In this document: positions 1-6,563 of the stretch, piece by piece
Layout: each line of letters begins with the position of its first letter
How positions within the stretch are numbered: the stretch's first letter is position 1
Assembly (NCBI GenBank): GCA_016927095.1
Contig: JAFGNI010000246.1
Location: 1 to 11,255, forward strand
DNA length: 11,255 nt
Source: Anaerolineae bacterium
Lineage (GTDB): Bacteria > Chloroflexota > Anaerolineae > B4-G1 > SLSP01
Direction of reading: 5' to 3'
Made by a program: the position numbers and the translations under genes
The notes under the pieces: model-generated
Database searches by the model: none
What the model was told of the DNA's origin: nothing
What the model saw: only the letters and a program-made list of their open reading frames with translations

Positions 1-20
1 GCTGATGGCTAATCGCTACA

Positions 21-1253
21 TCAACCGACAGGCACGACCAGGTCATACGGCATATCCGTCAAGTTCTCGACCGTGCCGTCTTCAGCGATCCACAGGACAT
101 CCTCGACCCGACAGCCCATCCCGTCGTCAGGGTAGTAGAGCCCGGGCTCGATGGCAAAGAGATGACCGGGCGCGAGCGTGACCGTATTGCTCGCATTGTC
201 GAAGAAGGGAGGCGCTTCATGGACATCAAGCCCAACACCGTGGCCGATGCCGTGTACGTACCCACGCAACGTCGACGGATCATCCGCGATGGTAGGATGC
301 CCGCGCTCGCGCATCAAGTCGCAGGTCATACGTTGATACGCGCGCGCCTCTTCACCAGGTCGGATGGCGGCAATCAGCGTGGTCAGGCAGTCGACCACAG
401 CGGTATGCAGACGCGCCACCGGTTCGGGAGCGTAACCCAAGCAGAAGGTGCGCGTCAAATCGTAGAAATAGCCTCCGCCGACCTCCCGGGGGAAGATGTC
501 AAAGACGATAGACTGGCCCAAACGCATCACCGCATTGCGGCTTCCCCGGCTGTGCGGGATGCCTGCGTCCCGGCCCGTCGAGAAGATGAAGCCCTCGGGG
601 TCTTCCAGTCCCTGAGCAGCGATTAGGCGGTTGATCTGCGCATGAACGTCGCCCACCGTTAAGGAGTCACCGGACGCTTTACGGAGCACCTCATCCTCTC
701 CGACGGTATGGGACTGCAAGAAGGCCAGCGTCTGCCGCACAACCGCGGCGGTCCGCTGCCCGACCTCACGAATGCGCGCAACCTCATCCGGATCCTTAGT
801 CGCCCGGGCGGCTTGCATCAGGTTCTCATCGATCTCCCCCACAATCTCGACGTCGGGGGTTGCAGCATCGAGTGCTCGCAGAAAGGCATACGCATAGCCT
901 TGATCCAGATAGCCGTAGACGCCCAGACGGCCCTTGACAGCCAGGTCCTCAAAGATCCGCTGATAGTAGGCCACCGAGGCAGCCAGTTGGTCGCCGTCGT
1001 GTTCTTGGAGCAAAGCAACGTAGTCGTAGCGAGTGGTGAGGATCACCTCATAGCCGGTCTCCGCCGCGGACGCACGGTCCATCGGCCCCGCAATCAGCTG
1101 CGGCGTCTCACCGAGTTTCTTGATGAGGATTGCGGAGGTCAGGTGCGCGCCGTTCAGCATGTAGATAAGTGGAGGATTTCCCAGCACCTTCCCCCGGACG
1201 AGGATCGCGTCCAGTTCCCGTGCCGCCATCAGCCTGTCAATATCACGTCTCAT
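21..1253 (-). CDS. M24-family metallopeptidase (Xaa-Pro aminopeptidase-like)
   Basis: Predicted cytoplasmic metallopeptidase of 410 residues. M24 enzymes with this build remove N-terminal residues before proline, or cleave X-Pro dipeptides, using two metal ions. Counting from the start chosen here, residues about 1-145 resemble a creatinase/prolidase N-terminal domain and about 155-400 form the pita-bread catalytic fold. All five metal ligands are visible: D252 (in VFDIFP), D265 (in FYDLTRTF), H338 (in GIGHGVG), E369 (in AIEPG) and E384 (in RVEDV). A further conserved histidine sits at H234 (IPHSRG). The frame is open to 1307, but the ATG at 1253 is preferred: it opens the MRRDIDRLM segment typical of the family and has AAAGG about 8 bases upstream, whereas the extra 18 residues (Trp/Arg-rich) look non-native. 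It is divergent from der. True substrate (peptide, X-Pro dipeptide, or a creatinase-type compound) cannot be told from sequence. The family assignment is firm. Confidence 0.93.
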   Translation of the reverse strand: MRRDIDRLMAARELDAILVRGKVLGNPPLIYMLNGAHLTSAILIKKLGETPQLIAGPMDRASAAETGYEVILTTRYDYVALLQEHDGDQLAASVAYYQRIFEDLAVKGRLGVYGYLDQGYAYAFLRALDAATPDVEIVGEIDENLMQAARATKDPDEVARIREVGQRTAAVVRQTLAFLQSHTVGEDEVLRKASGDSLTVGDVHAQINRLIAAQGLEDPEGFIFSTGRDAGIPHSRGSRNAVMRLGQSIVFDIFPREVGGGYFYDLTRTFCLGYAPEPVARLHTAVVDCLTTLIAAIRPGEEARAYQRMTCDLMRERGHPTIADDPSTLRGYVHGIGHGVGLDVHEAPPFFDNASNTVTLAPGHLFAIEPGLYYPDDGMGCRVEDVLWIAEDGTVENLTDMPYDLVVPVG

Positions 1254-1301
1254 CAGACGACCTTTCGAGCGAAGGACCGCACACGTACGCCACCACCATT
1301 C

Positions 1302-1314
1302 TCTCACAATGAGA
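1302..1314. promoter_or_regulatory. Small operator-like inverted repeat upstream of the M24 gene
   Basis: A 5-bp perfect inverted repeat, TCTCA-CAA-TGAGA, lies about 50 bases upstream of the chosen start of the metallopeptidase gene, within the 182-base divergent region shared with der. On the minus strand it is preceded by a short T-run. It could be a repressor site or a weak leader hairpin. Repeats this short occur by chance, so this is only a pointer. I could not find a convincing minus-strand promoter for the metallopeptidase gene: a TACAAT box exists near 1340 but lacks a good -35. Confidence 0.15.
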
Positions 1315-1337
1315 CAAAAAGGCCAAATCTAGGTTGA

Positions 1338-1366
1338 TTGTAGTTCGGGCCCAATCCAGGTATACT
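1338..1366 (+). promoter_or_regulatory. Candidate promoter of der
   Basis: A good -10 hexamer, TATACT (1361-1366, five of six matches to consensus), is preceded at 17 bases by a weak -35, TTGTAG (1338-1343). A better -35-like TTGATT starts at 1334 but is 21 bases from the -10. Transcription would start near 1373, leaving a leader of about 60 bases before der. This would also be the only visible promoter for the CHAT-STAND-TPR gene further down. Confidence 0.4.
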
Positions 1367-1435
1367 GAGGCTGTTACCCGATGGGGACTCCAATCACCGG
1401 TTTGACCGGGCAGACCCCTGAATCCCGGAGATAGC

Positions 1436-2818
1436 ATGCCGAAACCACTCGTAGCAATCGTTGGGCGGCCTAACGTGGGCAAGTCCACCTTGTTTAACCG
1501 TATCGTCGGCGAGAGACGCGCTGTCGTCAGCGAAGTCCCCGGCACGACGCGCGATCGGATTGTCGCGGAGACCGAATGGAACGGTCGGGAGTTTCTGATT
1601 GTGGACACGGGGGGCATCGAGATCCGACCGCCCACCGTGGAAGCCGGACGTCGCACCCTAGAGGGAGCGCCCTTGCTGGAGGACTCCGAGGCCTTCATCC
1701 CCCTGATCAGGGCACAGGCGGAGATGGCCATCGAGGAAGCGGATTTGATCCTCTTCCTGGTGGACGCGCGATCAGGGATGACGACAGCCGATATGGAGGT
1801 TGCCGACCTCCTGCGTCGGTCCCGGAAGCCCACGCTGGTCGTGGCTAACAAGGCCGAGAGCCAAGCCCGCGAGCTCGACGCCTTGGAGTTCTATGAACTC
1901 GGCATGGGCGAGGTCTATGCCGTCTCAGCTATCCACGGCACCGGGGTCGGCGATCTGCTGGATGTCATCGTTGAGCAATTACCCGACGTCTCCGAGCCGG
2001 AACGCCCGCAGGATGAGACAGTGCGGATCGCCATCATTGGACGGCCCAATGTGGGCAAGTCATCGCTGCTCAACCAGCTCTTGGGCCATGAACGGGCGAT
2101 CGTCAGCCCTGTAGCAGGAACTACACGCGATGCGGTCGATACCGAGCTTGTGTGGGAAGGCCAGCGCATCACTCTGATCGACACGGCGGGCATCCGGCGC
2201 CGTGGTCGGATCGAAACGGGCGTCGAGAAGTACAGCGTCCTACGCGCCGCGCGCGCCTTGGATCGGGCCGAGTTGGCCTTGGTCCTGATCGATGCCACAG
2301 AGGGCGTCGCAGCACAGGACACCCATATCGCGGGCATGACGGTCGATGCGGGCGTCAGTGTCATCGTGCTGGTCAACAAATGGGATGCCGTCAAGCCGGA
2401 AATGCGTCAGCTTCGGCCTGATATGGAAGCCCACCTCCGCGAGGAGCTGCAGTTCCTCAACTACATCCCCGTGCTGTTCATCTCAGCGTTGACGGGGCTG
2501 AACGTCCACCACATCTTGCCCACAGCGAAGGAAGTCGTCGAGGCCAGGTACCAACGTCTCCCAACGGGTCCGCTGAACGATGCGATCCAGAGCGCGCTGT
2601 TGGAACACGCTCCCCCCAGCAAGGGAGGACGCCGGCTGACGGTCTTCTATGTCAGCCAGGCAGATGCCGTCCCCCCCACCTTCACCTTCTATGTCAATGA
2701 CCCGAACTTGGTCCACTTCTCGTACCAGCGGTATCTCGAGAACTGCATCCGGAACATCTATCCATTCGCCGGCACGCCCATACGGCTGTCCTTCAGGGGG
2801 CGCCAATCCACCCGCTAA
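1436..2818 (+). CDS. der: Ribosome-assembly GTPase Der (EngA)
   Basis: Essential double-domain GTPase of 460 residues that acts in the cytoplasm on late assembly of the 50S ribosomal subunit. Two Era-like G domains are followed by a C-terminal KH-like domain (about 355-455). G domain 1 has the P-loop GRPNVGKS at 10-17, DTGG at 57-60, NKAE at 138-141 and SAI at 164-166. G domain 2 has GRPNVGKS at 202-209, DTAG at 249-252, NKWD at 314-317 and SAL at 350-352. The KH region carries the family pattern FVNDP/HFSY (here YVNDP, HFSYQRYLEN) and GTPIR. A Shine-Dalgarno GGAG sits 5 bases before the ATG. Compared with Bacillus-type Der as I remember it, there is an insertion of roughly 18-20 residues after DTGG in domain 1 (about 62-82). 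The CHAT-STAND-TPR gene begins 32 bases after the stop on the same strand, so the two are probably one transcript. Confidence 0.97.
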   Translation: MPKPLVAIVGRPNVGKSTLFNRIVGERRAVVSEVPGTTRDRIVAETEWNGREFLIVDTGGIEIRPPTVEAGRRTLEGAPLLEDSEAFIPLIRAQAEMAIEEADLILFLVDARSGMTTADMEVADLLRRSRKPTLVVANKAESQARELDALEFYELGMGEVYAVSAIHGTGVGDLLDVIVEQLPDVSEPERPQDETVRIAIIGRPNVGKSSLLNQLLGHERAIVSPVAGTTRDAVDTELVWEGQRITLIDTAGIRRRGRIETGVEKYSVLRAARALDRAELALVLIDATEGVAAQDTHIAGMTVDAGVSVIVLVNKWDAVKPEMRQLRPDMEAHLREELQFLNYIPVLFISALTGLNVHHILPTAKEVVEARYQRLPTGPLNDAIQSALLEHAPPSKGGRRLTVFYVSQADAVPPTFTFYVNDPNLVHFSYQRYLENCIRNIYPFAGTPIRLSFRGRQSTR

Positions 2819-2837
2819 AGCGGAGCGGGGGCGGGCC

Positions 2838-2843
2838 GAGGAG
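2838..2843 (+). promoter_or_regulatory. Shine-Dalgarno fixing the GTG start of the CHAT gene
   Basis: GAGGAG lies 6 bases before the GTG at 2850, in the short gap after the der stop. This decides the start of the CHAT-STAND-TPR gene. The next upstream in-frame ATG is at 2649, deep inside der. It would add 67 Ser/Pro/Arg-rich residues that are simply the out-of-frame reading of der, and it is rejected. Confidence 0.8.
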
Positions 2844-2849
2844 TCAAAG

Positions 2850-5800
2850 GTGCATCAGACAACGCCGGAAATCCTGGTCGAGATCCACAAGCTGCGGAAC
2901 CGCTTCGTTGCCGTCACGAAGGACAGCCTTGGACGCGAGATCCTGCGAAACGAATTCCAGCACGCGACCACGCATCTGACCTACTTAGGCCCCCCCTGGC
3001 TCGTCGACCAAGAGCGCTTGGGGCCCGAGGAGCGAGGACGGCTGAGCCGGTTTCTCAGGGATAACGTAGGCTCGGCACAGGTATCCCTCCAGGGTTGGCA
3101 TCTTTTCCAGTACCTCTTCGGAGACGGGCGTGACCTGCGGCGCCATCTTGCAGCTTTACGGGATGAGCAGGCAGCCTTGCGCGATGAACAAGCACGTTCA
3201 TCGCAGTCGAACGATGAGACAGCCCAGATGACGCTTCTGTTCAGCCCGGGCGCGTCATCGCTCAGTCGCCTTCCTTGGGAGTATATCTTCGACGGCAAGC
3301 AGTTCCCCTGCTTGGAAGGTCGGCTGCTGATCAGCCGGCGTCCTCTGGATGTGACGCCACTCACCACACAGCCGACTGATGGGCCGCTGCACCTTCTTCT
3401 CGTCATCCCTGCGCCAGCGGACCAGGTGGCCTTTGATGCAGAACATGAGCTCAGCATCGTCCAGGATGCATTGGCACCTTTGATCCAGCGCGGGGCTCTG
3501 GTCATGCATCTCCTGCCCGAGCCAACCGCCAATGCGTTGTTCGAAGCGCTGGGAGAAAAAGACTACGATGTGGTGCACTACATTGGGCACGGCATCTACC
3601 AGCTGCCACAGCACCAGGGATACCTCTGCTTTGAGGACGATTTCGGACGAAGCGCATTGGTTAGCGGCGTGCAACTACCCCGGTTTGCCGGGGTAGCGCA
3701 CCAGCGCGCCCGCCAGGCTGAGCTTGGACTCAAGACAGGCACTACCGGCGCGTCCCCTTACGTCAGCGACGATGAGGCCGGACTTCGACCGTGCCCTCCG
3801 CGCCTCTTTGTCATCTCCGCCTGCCAGAATGCCCAGATTGGCGTCTTTGATGCAGTTCAAAGCGTCGCCAACGACTTGCTGCACCGTGGCTTCCCCAGCG
3901 TGCTGGGCATCCCCTTAAGCCTGCGGACTGCATCGGCGTTGGCTTTCTACCGTGCCTTCTTTGGCAGCCTGGCCGGGGGGGAGGCTGTACTGAGCGGGCT
4001 TAGCCAGGGCAGACGGGCGCTTCGCGATATCGATCGCGGCGGCATCGCGTCCTCGGAGGGACCTTCCCACGAGACAGACAAAGCGGAACAGCGGTTCGAT
4101 TGGGGTGTGCCGGTCCTACACCAACGAGCATCCGCTCTGGTACTGACCGGCCCCCTCAGCGAAACCGTTGTACCATCCAAGGCCGAAACGCCGCGAGGGA
4201 GCGAAGCACCCAAGCTGGCAGCTGCCTTCCTGCCCGGACGGCATCGTGAGATTCAGGCAGTACGCCGAGCCCTCGCGGCCAACGCGCGTGTCTTCTACAT
4301 TCTGGGCGGCGATGGTGTCGGAAAACACGCCTTCACCTCGTACGTGCTGGACCATCTCGGCACCAAGCCAAGCGCGTGTCTGAGGATCAACTGTCGTGAG
4401 GTGGTAGAGCCCCTGTCCGCTCTCGGAAAGATCGCCGATTTCTGGCGAGGTGAGGTCGGCCCAGCCAATGTGGGCGCAGGCGCGCCGGATGGCACGGACG
4501 TACCCATCAACGGAGAGGCCACGCAAGCAGCGGGACACCTGCTCGACAGCCGCGCAGGGGCTCGAGAGCGGGCCCAGAAGGCCCAGGCTCTCTTGGCCCG
4601 CAAGCGCACGCTCCTCCTTTTTGAGAACATCGATGCCTGGTTCACGCCGGACGAAGCCGCGACCGGTGAGTTGCAGAGTAACTTGCTGCGTGACGTCTTG
4701 ATCGGCCTCATGGCCGAGCCGAGCAGGGGGCTGTTCTTCTTCACCGGAAACCGTCGGTGGGAGGCACTCGCTGAGATCCCACCAGACGATCAGCGGGAGA
4801 TCCGGCTGCCGCTCTTGTCAGAGCGCTACGCCATCCAGCTCATCAACCAACTGCCCGCGCTGAGGGCGGCGGCCTCCACGCAAGCAGAGAAGCTAGACGT
4901 CTACCATCTCGTCGGCGGGCATCCGCTTATACTCAGGCACATCGATCGTTGGTTAGCCTTCGGGAATATCCTACCATCGTTGGCCGATATCGGTCCTGAG
5001 CCTCGTAAGACAACCGAAGACTGGCTTTTCGCGTTGACAGGCCAGCTCCTTGATCATCTGGATCCAGGAGAGTATCAAGTGCTTGGGGCTCTGGCGGTCC
5101 TGAAACTCCCCTTTGACGCGAGCACGATCGCCAGCCTTACCCAGGTCACGCTCGAGCAAGCCCGACCCCTACTCGCCGAGTGGCAACGTCTTAGCCTTGT
5201 GGCGCCGGCATCCCGCAAGGTCAGTGGCGCCGATGCATACAACCTTGTGGCCTCGGTGCGCAAATGCCTGCTTGACCGGCTCAGCCCTCTGGAGCTAACG
5301 GCGCTCCACCGCCGGGCCGCCGAGGCGTACGGTGCGCCCTTTTTCGATGCTGCACAGCGTCAGGTACTCGCACGCACGATCACAGTCTGGTCCGAGGAGC
5401 GTATCGGTTGGCTAGCACGCGATGCAAACGGGATCTTGGGCCTGCGACTGCGACGAGAGGTCTCACCGGAGGCGCAGGCACGCTTGATCGAACAAGCTCT
5501 CGCCTGGCAAGATCATCTGCTGCAGGCAGGAGAGACCGAGGCCGCCGCCCAGATCGTACAGGCGCTGGCCCCAGAACTCAATCGCCACGGACAACATGAT
5601 TTATCCAGAAAGCTGCTCCAGCAGACGTTGCCTCCCCCCAAGGGACCTGCCGCTGACCAACAACTGGATACCCTCACAAGGCTCCGGCTTGAGGAAGGCC
5701 CCCTCACCGCGGCCCTGCGCGTCTATCAGGAGGTCTATAGGTCGCTCGACCCGGAGACTGAGGTGGTCCAGCGCACCTACGTTATGTTGCGTGCGGGTCA

Positions 5801-6473
5801 CATCCACCAGCGGCTCGGCAACCTGGCAGAGGCCGTAGCTCACTATCAGACAGCGCTGCAGATCATCCGCCGCCAAGAGGTCCAGGAAGGGGCCGAAAAC
5901 ACAGCCGTAGAGCAAGTGGGGACGGCAAAAGCTGTCACGGTGACGGAAAACCCGAAGGCCGCTGATGCAGACGAAGAGGCGAGGGAAGGCTCAAGAGCCA
6001 ATGAGGTCCGCACAGCGGAGGCGGAGTGTCTCTATCACCTGGCAAGAGCCTATCGCGAGATGGGAACGCTGCGGGAGGCGCTCGTCTGCAGCCAAGCCGC
6101 CAAGGAGCACTACCAGGCGCTGGCCAACCCGGTAGGGCATGCCGCCCTGGAGTATGAACAGGGACTCATCCTCAAGCTGATGGACCGGACCGATAGCGCT
6201 CTAGAACGCTTCATCGCCAGCTTGAGACTCTGCCGAGAGACCGGCGATCAACAGTGTATGGCGGACAACCTGACGGAGATTGGCCAGCTCTTCGACCAGC
6301 TGGGAAAGACCGATATGGCTATTCAGGTGATCGAGGAGGCCATCGAGCACTACGAATACCTGAGAAGCCCTCAGCACGGGAGGATCCTCTCGCTGTTGGA
6401 AGAGCTCTACGCCAAGCAGAAGAGGCTGGCTGAAGCCATCACGCGGTTCCGGACGATCAAACGCGCGGCCTAG
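2850..6473 (+). CDS. CHAT protease - STAND/NB-ARC-like NTPase - TPR protein
   Basis: Large predicted cytoplasmic protein, 1207 residues from the GTG. (1) Residues about 75-430: CHAT domain, a caspase/separase-like cysteine protease fold. LPWEY at 141-145 is the typical CHAT entry motif. The catalytic dyad is H247 (YIGHG) and C325 (VISACQNA), followed by the characteristic ANDLLHRGFPSVLG segment (340-353). (2) Residues about 458-700: P-loop NTPase of STAND/NB-ARC type, with Walker A GGDGVGKH (486-493), Walker B-like LLLFENID (588-595), a sensor-like FFFTGNR (629-635) and a GLPL-equivalent GGHPL (689-693). Both Walker motifs deviate: H493 replaces Thr/Ser and E592 replaces Asp. (3) About 720-830: winged-helix-like region. 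(4) About 975-1204: roughly five TPR-like repeats, interrupted by an acidic, Ala-rich linker (about 1011-1055). In such proteins the TPRs are thought to sense a ligand, the NTPase to switch, and the CHAT domain to cleave a target, often in defence or cell death. Target and trigger are unknown. Probably co-transcribed with der. Confidence 0.9.
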   Translation: MHQTTPEILVEIHKLRNRFVAVTKDSLGREILRNEFQHATTHLTYLGPPWLVDQERLGPEERGRLSRFLRDNVGSAQVSLQGWHLFQYLFGDGRDLRRHLAALRDEQAALRDEQARSSQSNDETAQMTLLFSPGASSLSRLPWEYIFDGKQFPCLEGRLLISRRPLDVTPLTTQPTDGPLHLLLVIPAPADQVAFDAEHELSIVQDALAPLIQRGALVMHLLPEPTANALFEALGEKDYDVVHYIGHGIYQLPQHQGYLCFEDDFGRSALVSGVQLPRFAGVAHQRARQAELGLKTGTTGASPYVSDDEAGLRPCPPRLFVISACQNAQIGVFDAVQSVANDLLHRGFPSVLGIPLSLRTASALAFYRAFFGSLAGGEAVLSGLSQGRRALRDIDRGGIASSEGPSHETDKAEQRFDWGVPVLHQRASALVLTGPLSETVVPSKAETPRGSEAPKLAAAFLPGRHREIQAVRRALAANARVFYILGGDGVGKHAFTSYVLDHLGTKPSACLRINCREVVEPLSALGKIADFWRGEVGPANVGAGAPDGTDVPINGEATQAAGHLLDSRAGARERAQKAQALLARKRTLLLFENIDAWFTPDEAATGELQSNLLRDVLIGLMAEPSRGLFFFTGNRRWEALAEIPPDDQREIRLPLLSERYAIQLINQLPALRAAASTQAEKLDVYHLVGGHPLILRHIDRWLAFGNILPSLADIGPEPRKTTEDWLFALTGQLLDHLDPGEYQVLGALAVLKLPFDASTIASLTQVTLEQARPLLAEWQRLSLVAPASRKVSGADAYNLVASVRKCLLDRLSPLELTALHRRAAEAYGAPFFDAAQRQVLARTITVWSEERIGWLARDANGILGLRLRREVSPEAQARLIEQALAWQDHLLQAGETEAAAQIVQALAPELNRHGQHDLSRKLLQQTLPPPKGPAADQQLDTLTRLRLEEGPLTAALRVYQEVYRSLDPETEVVQRTYVMLRAGHIHQRLGNLAEAVAHYQTALQIIRRQEVQEGAENTAVEQVGTAKAVTVTENPKAADADEEAREGSRANEVRTAEAECLYHLARAYREMGTLREALVCSQAAKEHYQALANPVGHAALEYEQGLILKLMDRTDSALERFIASLRLCRETGDQQCMADNLTEIGQLFDQLGKTDMAIQVIEEAIEHYEYLRSPQHGRILSLLEELYAKQKRLAEAITRFRTIKRAA
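3156..3194 (+). repeat. Tandem LRDEQAA heptad duplication in the CHAT gene
   Basis: Residues 103-115 read LRDEQAALRDEQA, a seven-residue unit present almost twice, just before the CHAT core. The two DNA copies differ at several third positions, so the duplication is not recent. The heptad spacing and charge pattern suggest a short helical or coiled stretch that sets the N-terminal region apart from the protease core. Confidence 0.5.
3675..3696. repeat. Perfect 9-bp hairpin inside the CHAT coding sequence
   Basis: Arms CTACCCCGG (3675-3683) and CCGGGGTAG (3688-3696) are exact reverse complements around the 4-base loop TTTG. The hairpin is translated as part of residues 276-283, at the left edge of a stretch that appears longer than usual between the catalytic His and Cys. 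There is no T-run after it, so it does not look like an intrinsic terminator. It could be a chance palindrome, an mRNA structure that slows ribosomes, or a trace of a small palindromic element inserted in frame. Confidence 0.6.
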
Positions 6474-6563
6474 TCGCCCGCCGACCGACCTCTCTGCGAC
6501 AGCCGGCTAACACTGTCTGGGCCACCATTCCGATGGCGTTCTTCCCATCCACGCACTATGCCC
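6474..6563. other. Convergent gap without a clear terminator
   Basis: This 90-base gap separates the stop codons of the CHAT gene (plus) and the GT39-like gene (minus). The only inverted repeat I see is a 4-bp CCAT/ATGG stem around 6522-6533, with no T-run on either side. No intrinsic terminator is evident, so transcription may end by Rho or run on and converge. Confidence 0.5.

Noticed and set aside
1254..1307. 18-residue extension of the M24 peptidase to an ATG at 1307
   Set aside because: The extension (Trp/Arg-rich) does not resemble the family, and the ATG at 1253 has a better ribosome binding site.
162..1337. Two plus-strand open frames (162-626 and 708-1337) opposite the M24 peptidase gene
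   Set aside because: Their products resemble no protein I know and mirror the codons of the clear peptidase gene on the other strand; no promoter or ribosome binding site supports them.
1397..1409. CCGGT-TTG-ACCGG mini-hairpin in the der leader
   Set aside because: A 5-bp stem is too short to claim a regulatory role, and no known leader motif surrounds it.
2649..2849. N-terminal extension of the CHAT gene starting from an ATG inside der
   Set aside because: The added 67 residues are low-complexity Ser/Pro/Arg text from reading der out of frame. The GTG at 2850 has a well-spaced GAGGAG and begins a family-like sequence.
2981..4744. Several minus-strand open frames opposite the CHAT gene
   Set aside because: They overlap each other and an unmistakable CHAT-STAND coding sequence. 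In GC-rich DNA such shadow frames are expected.
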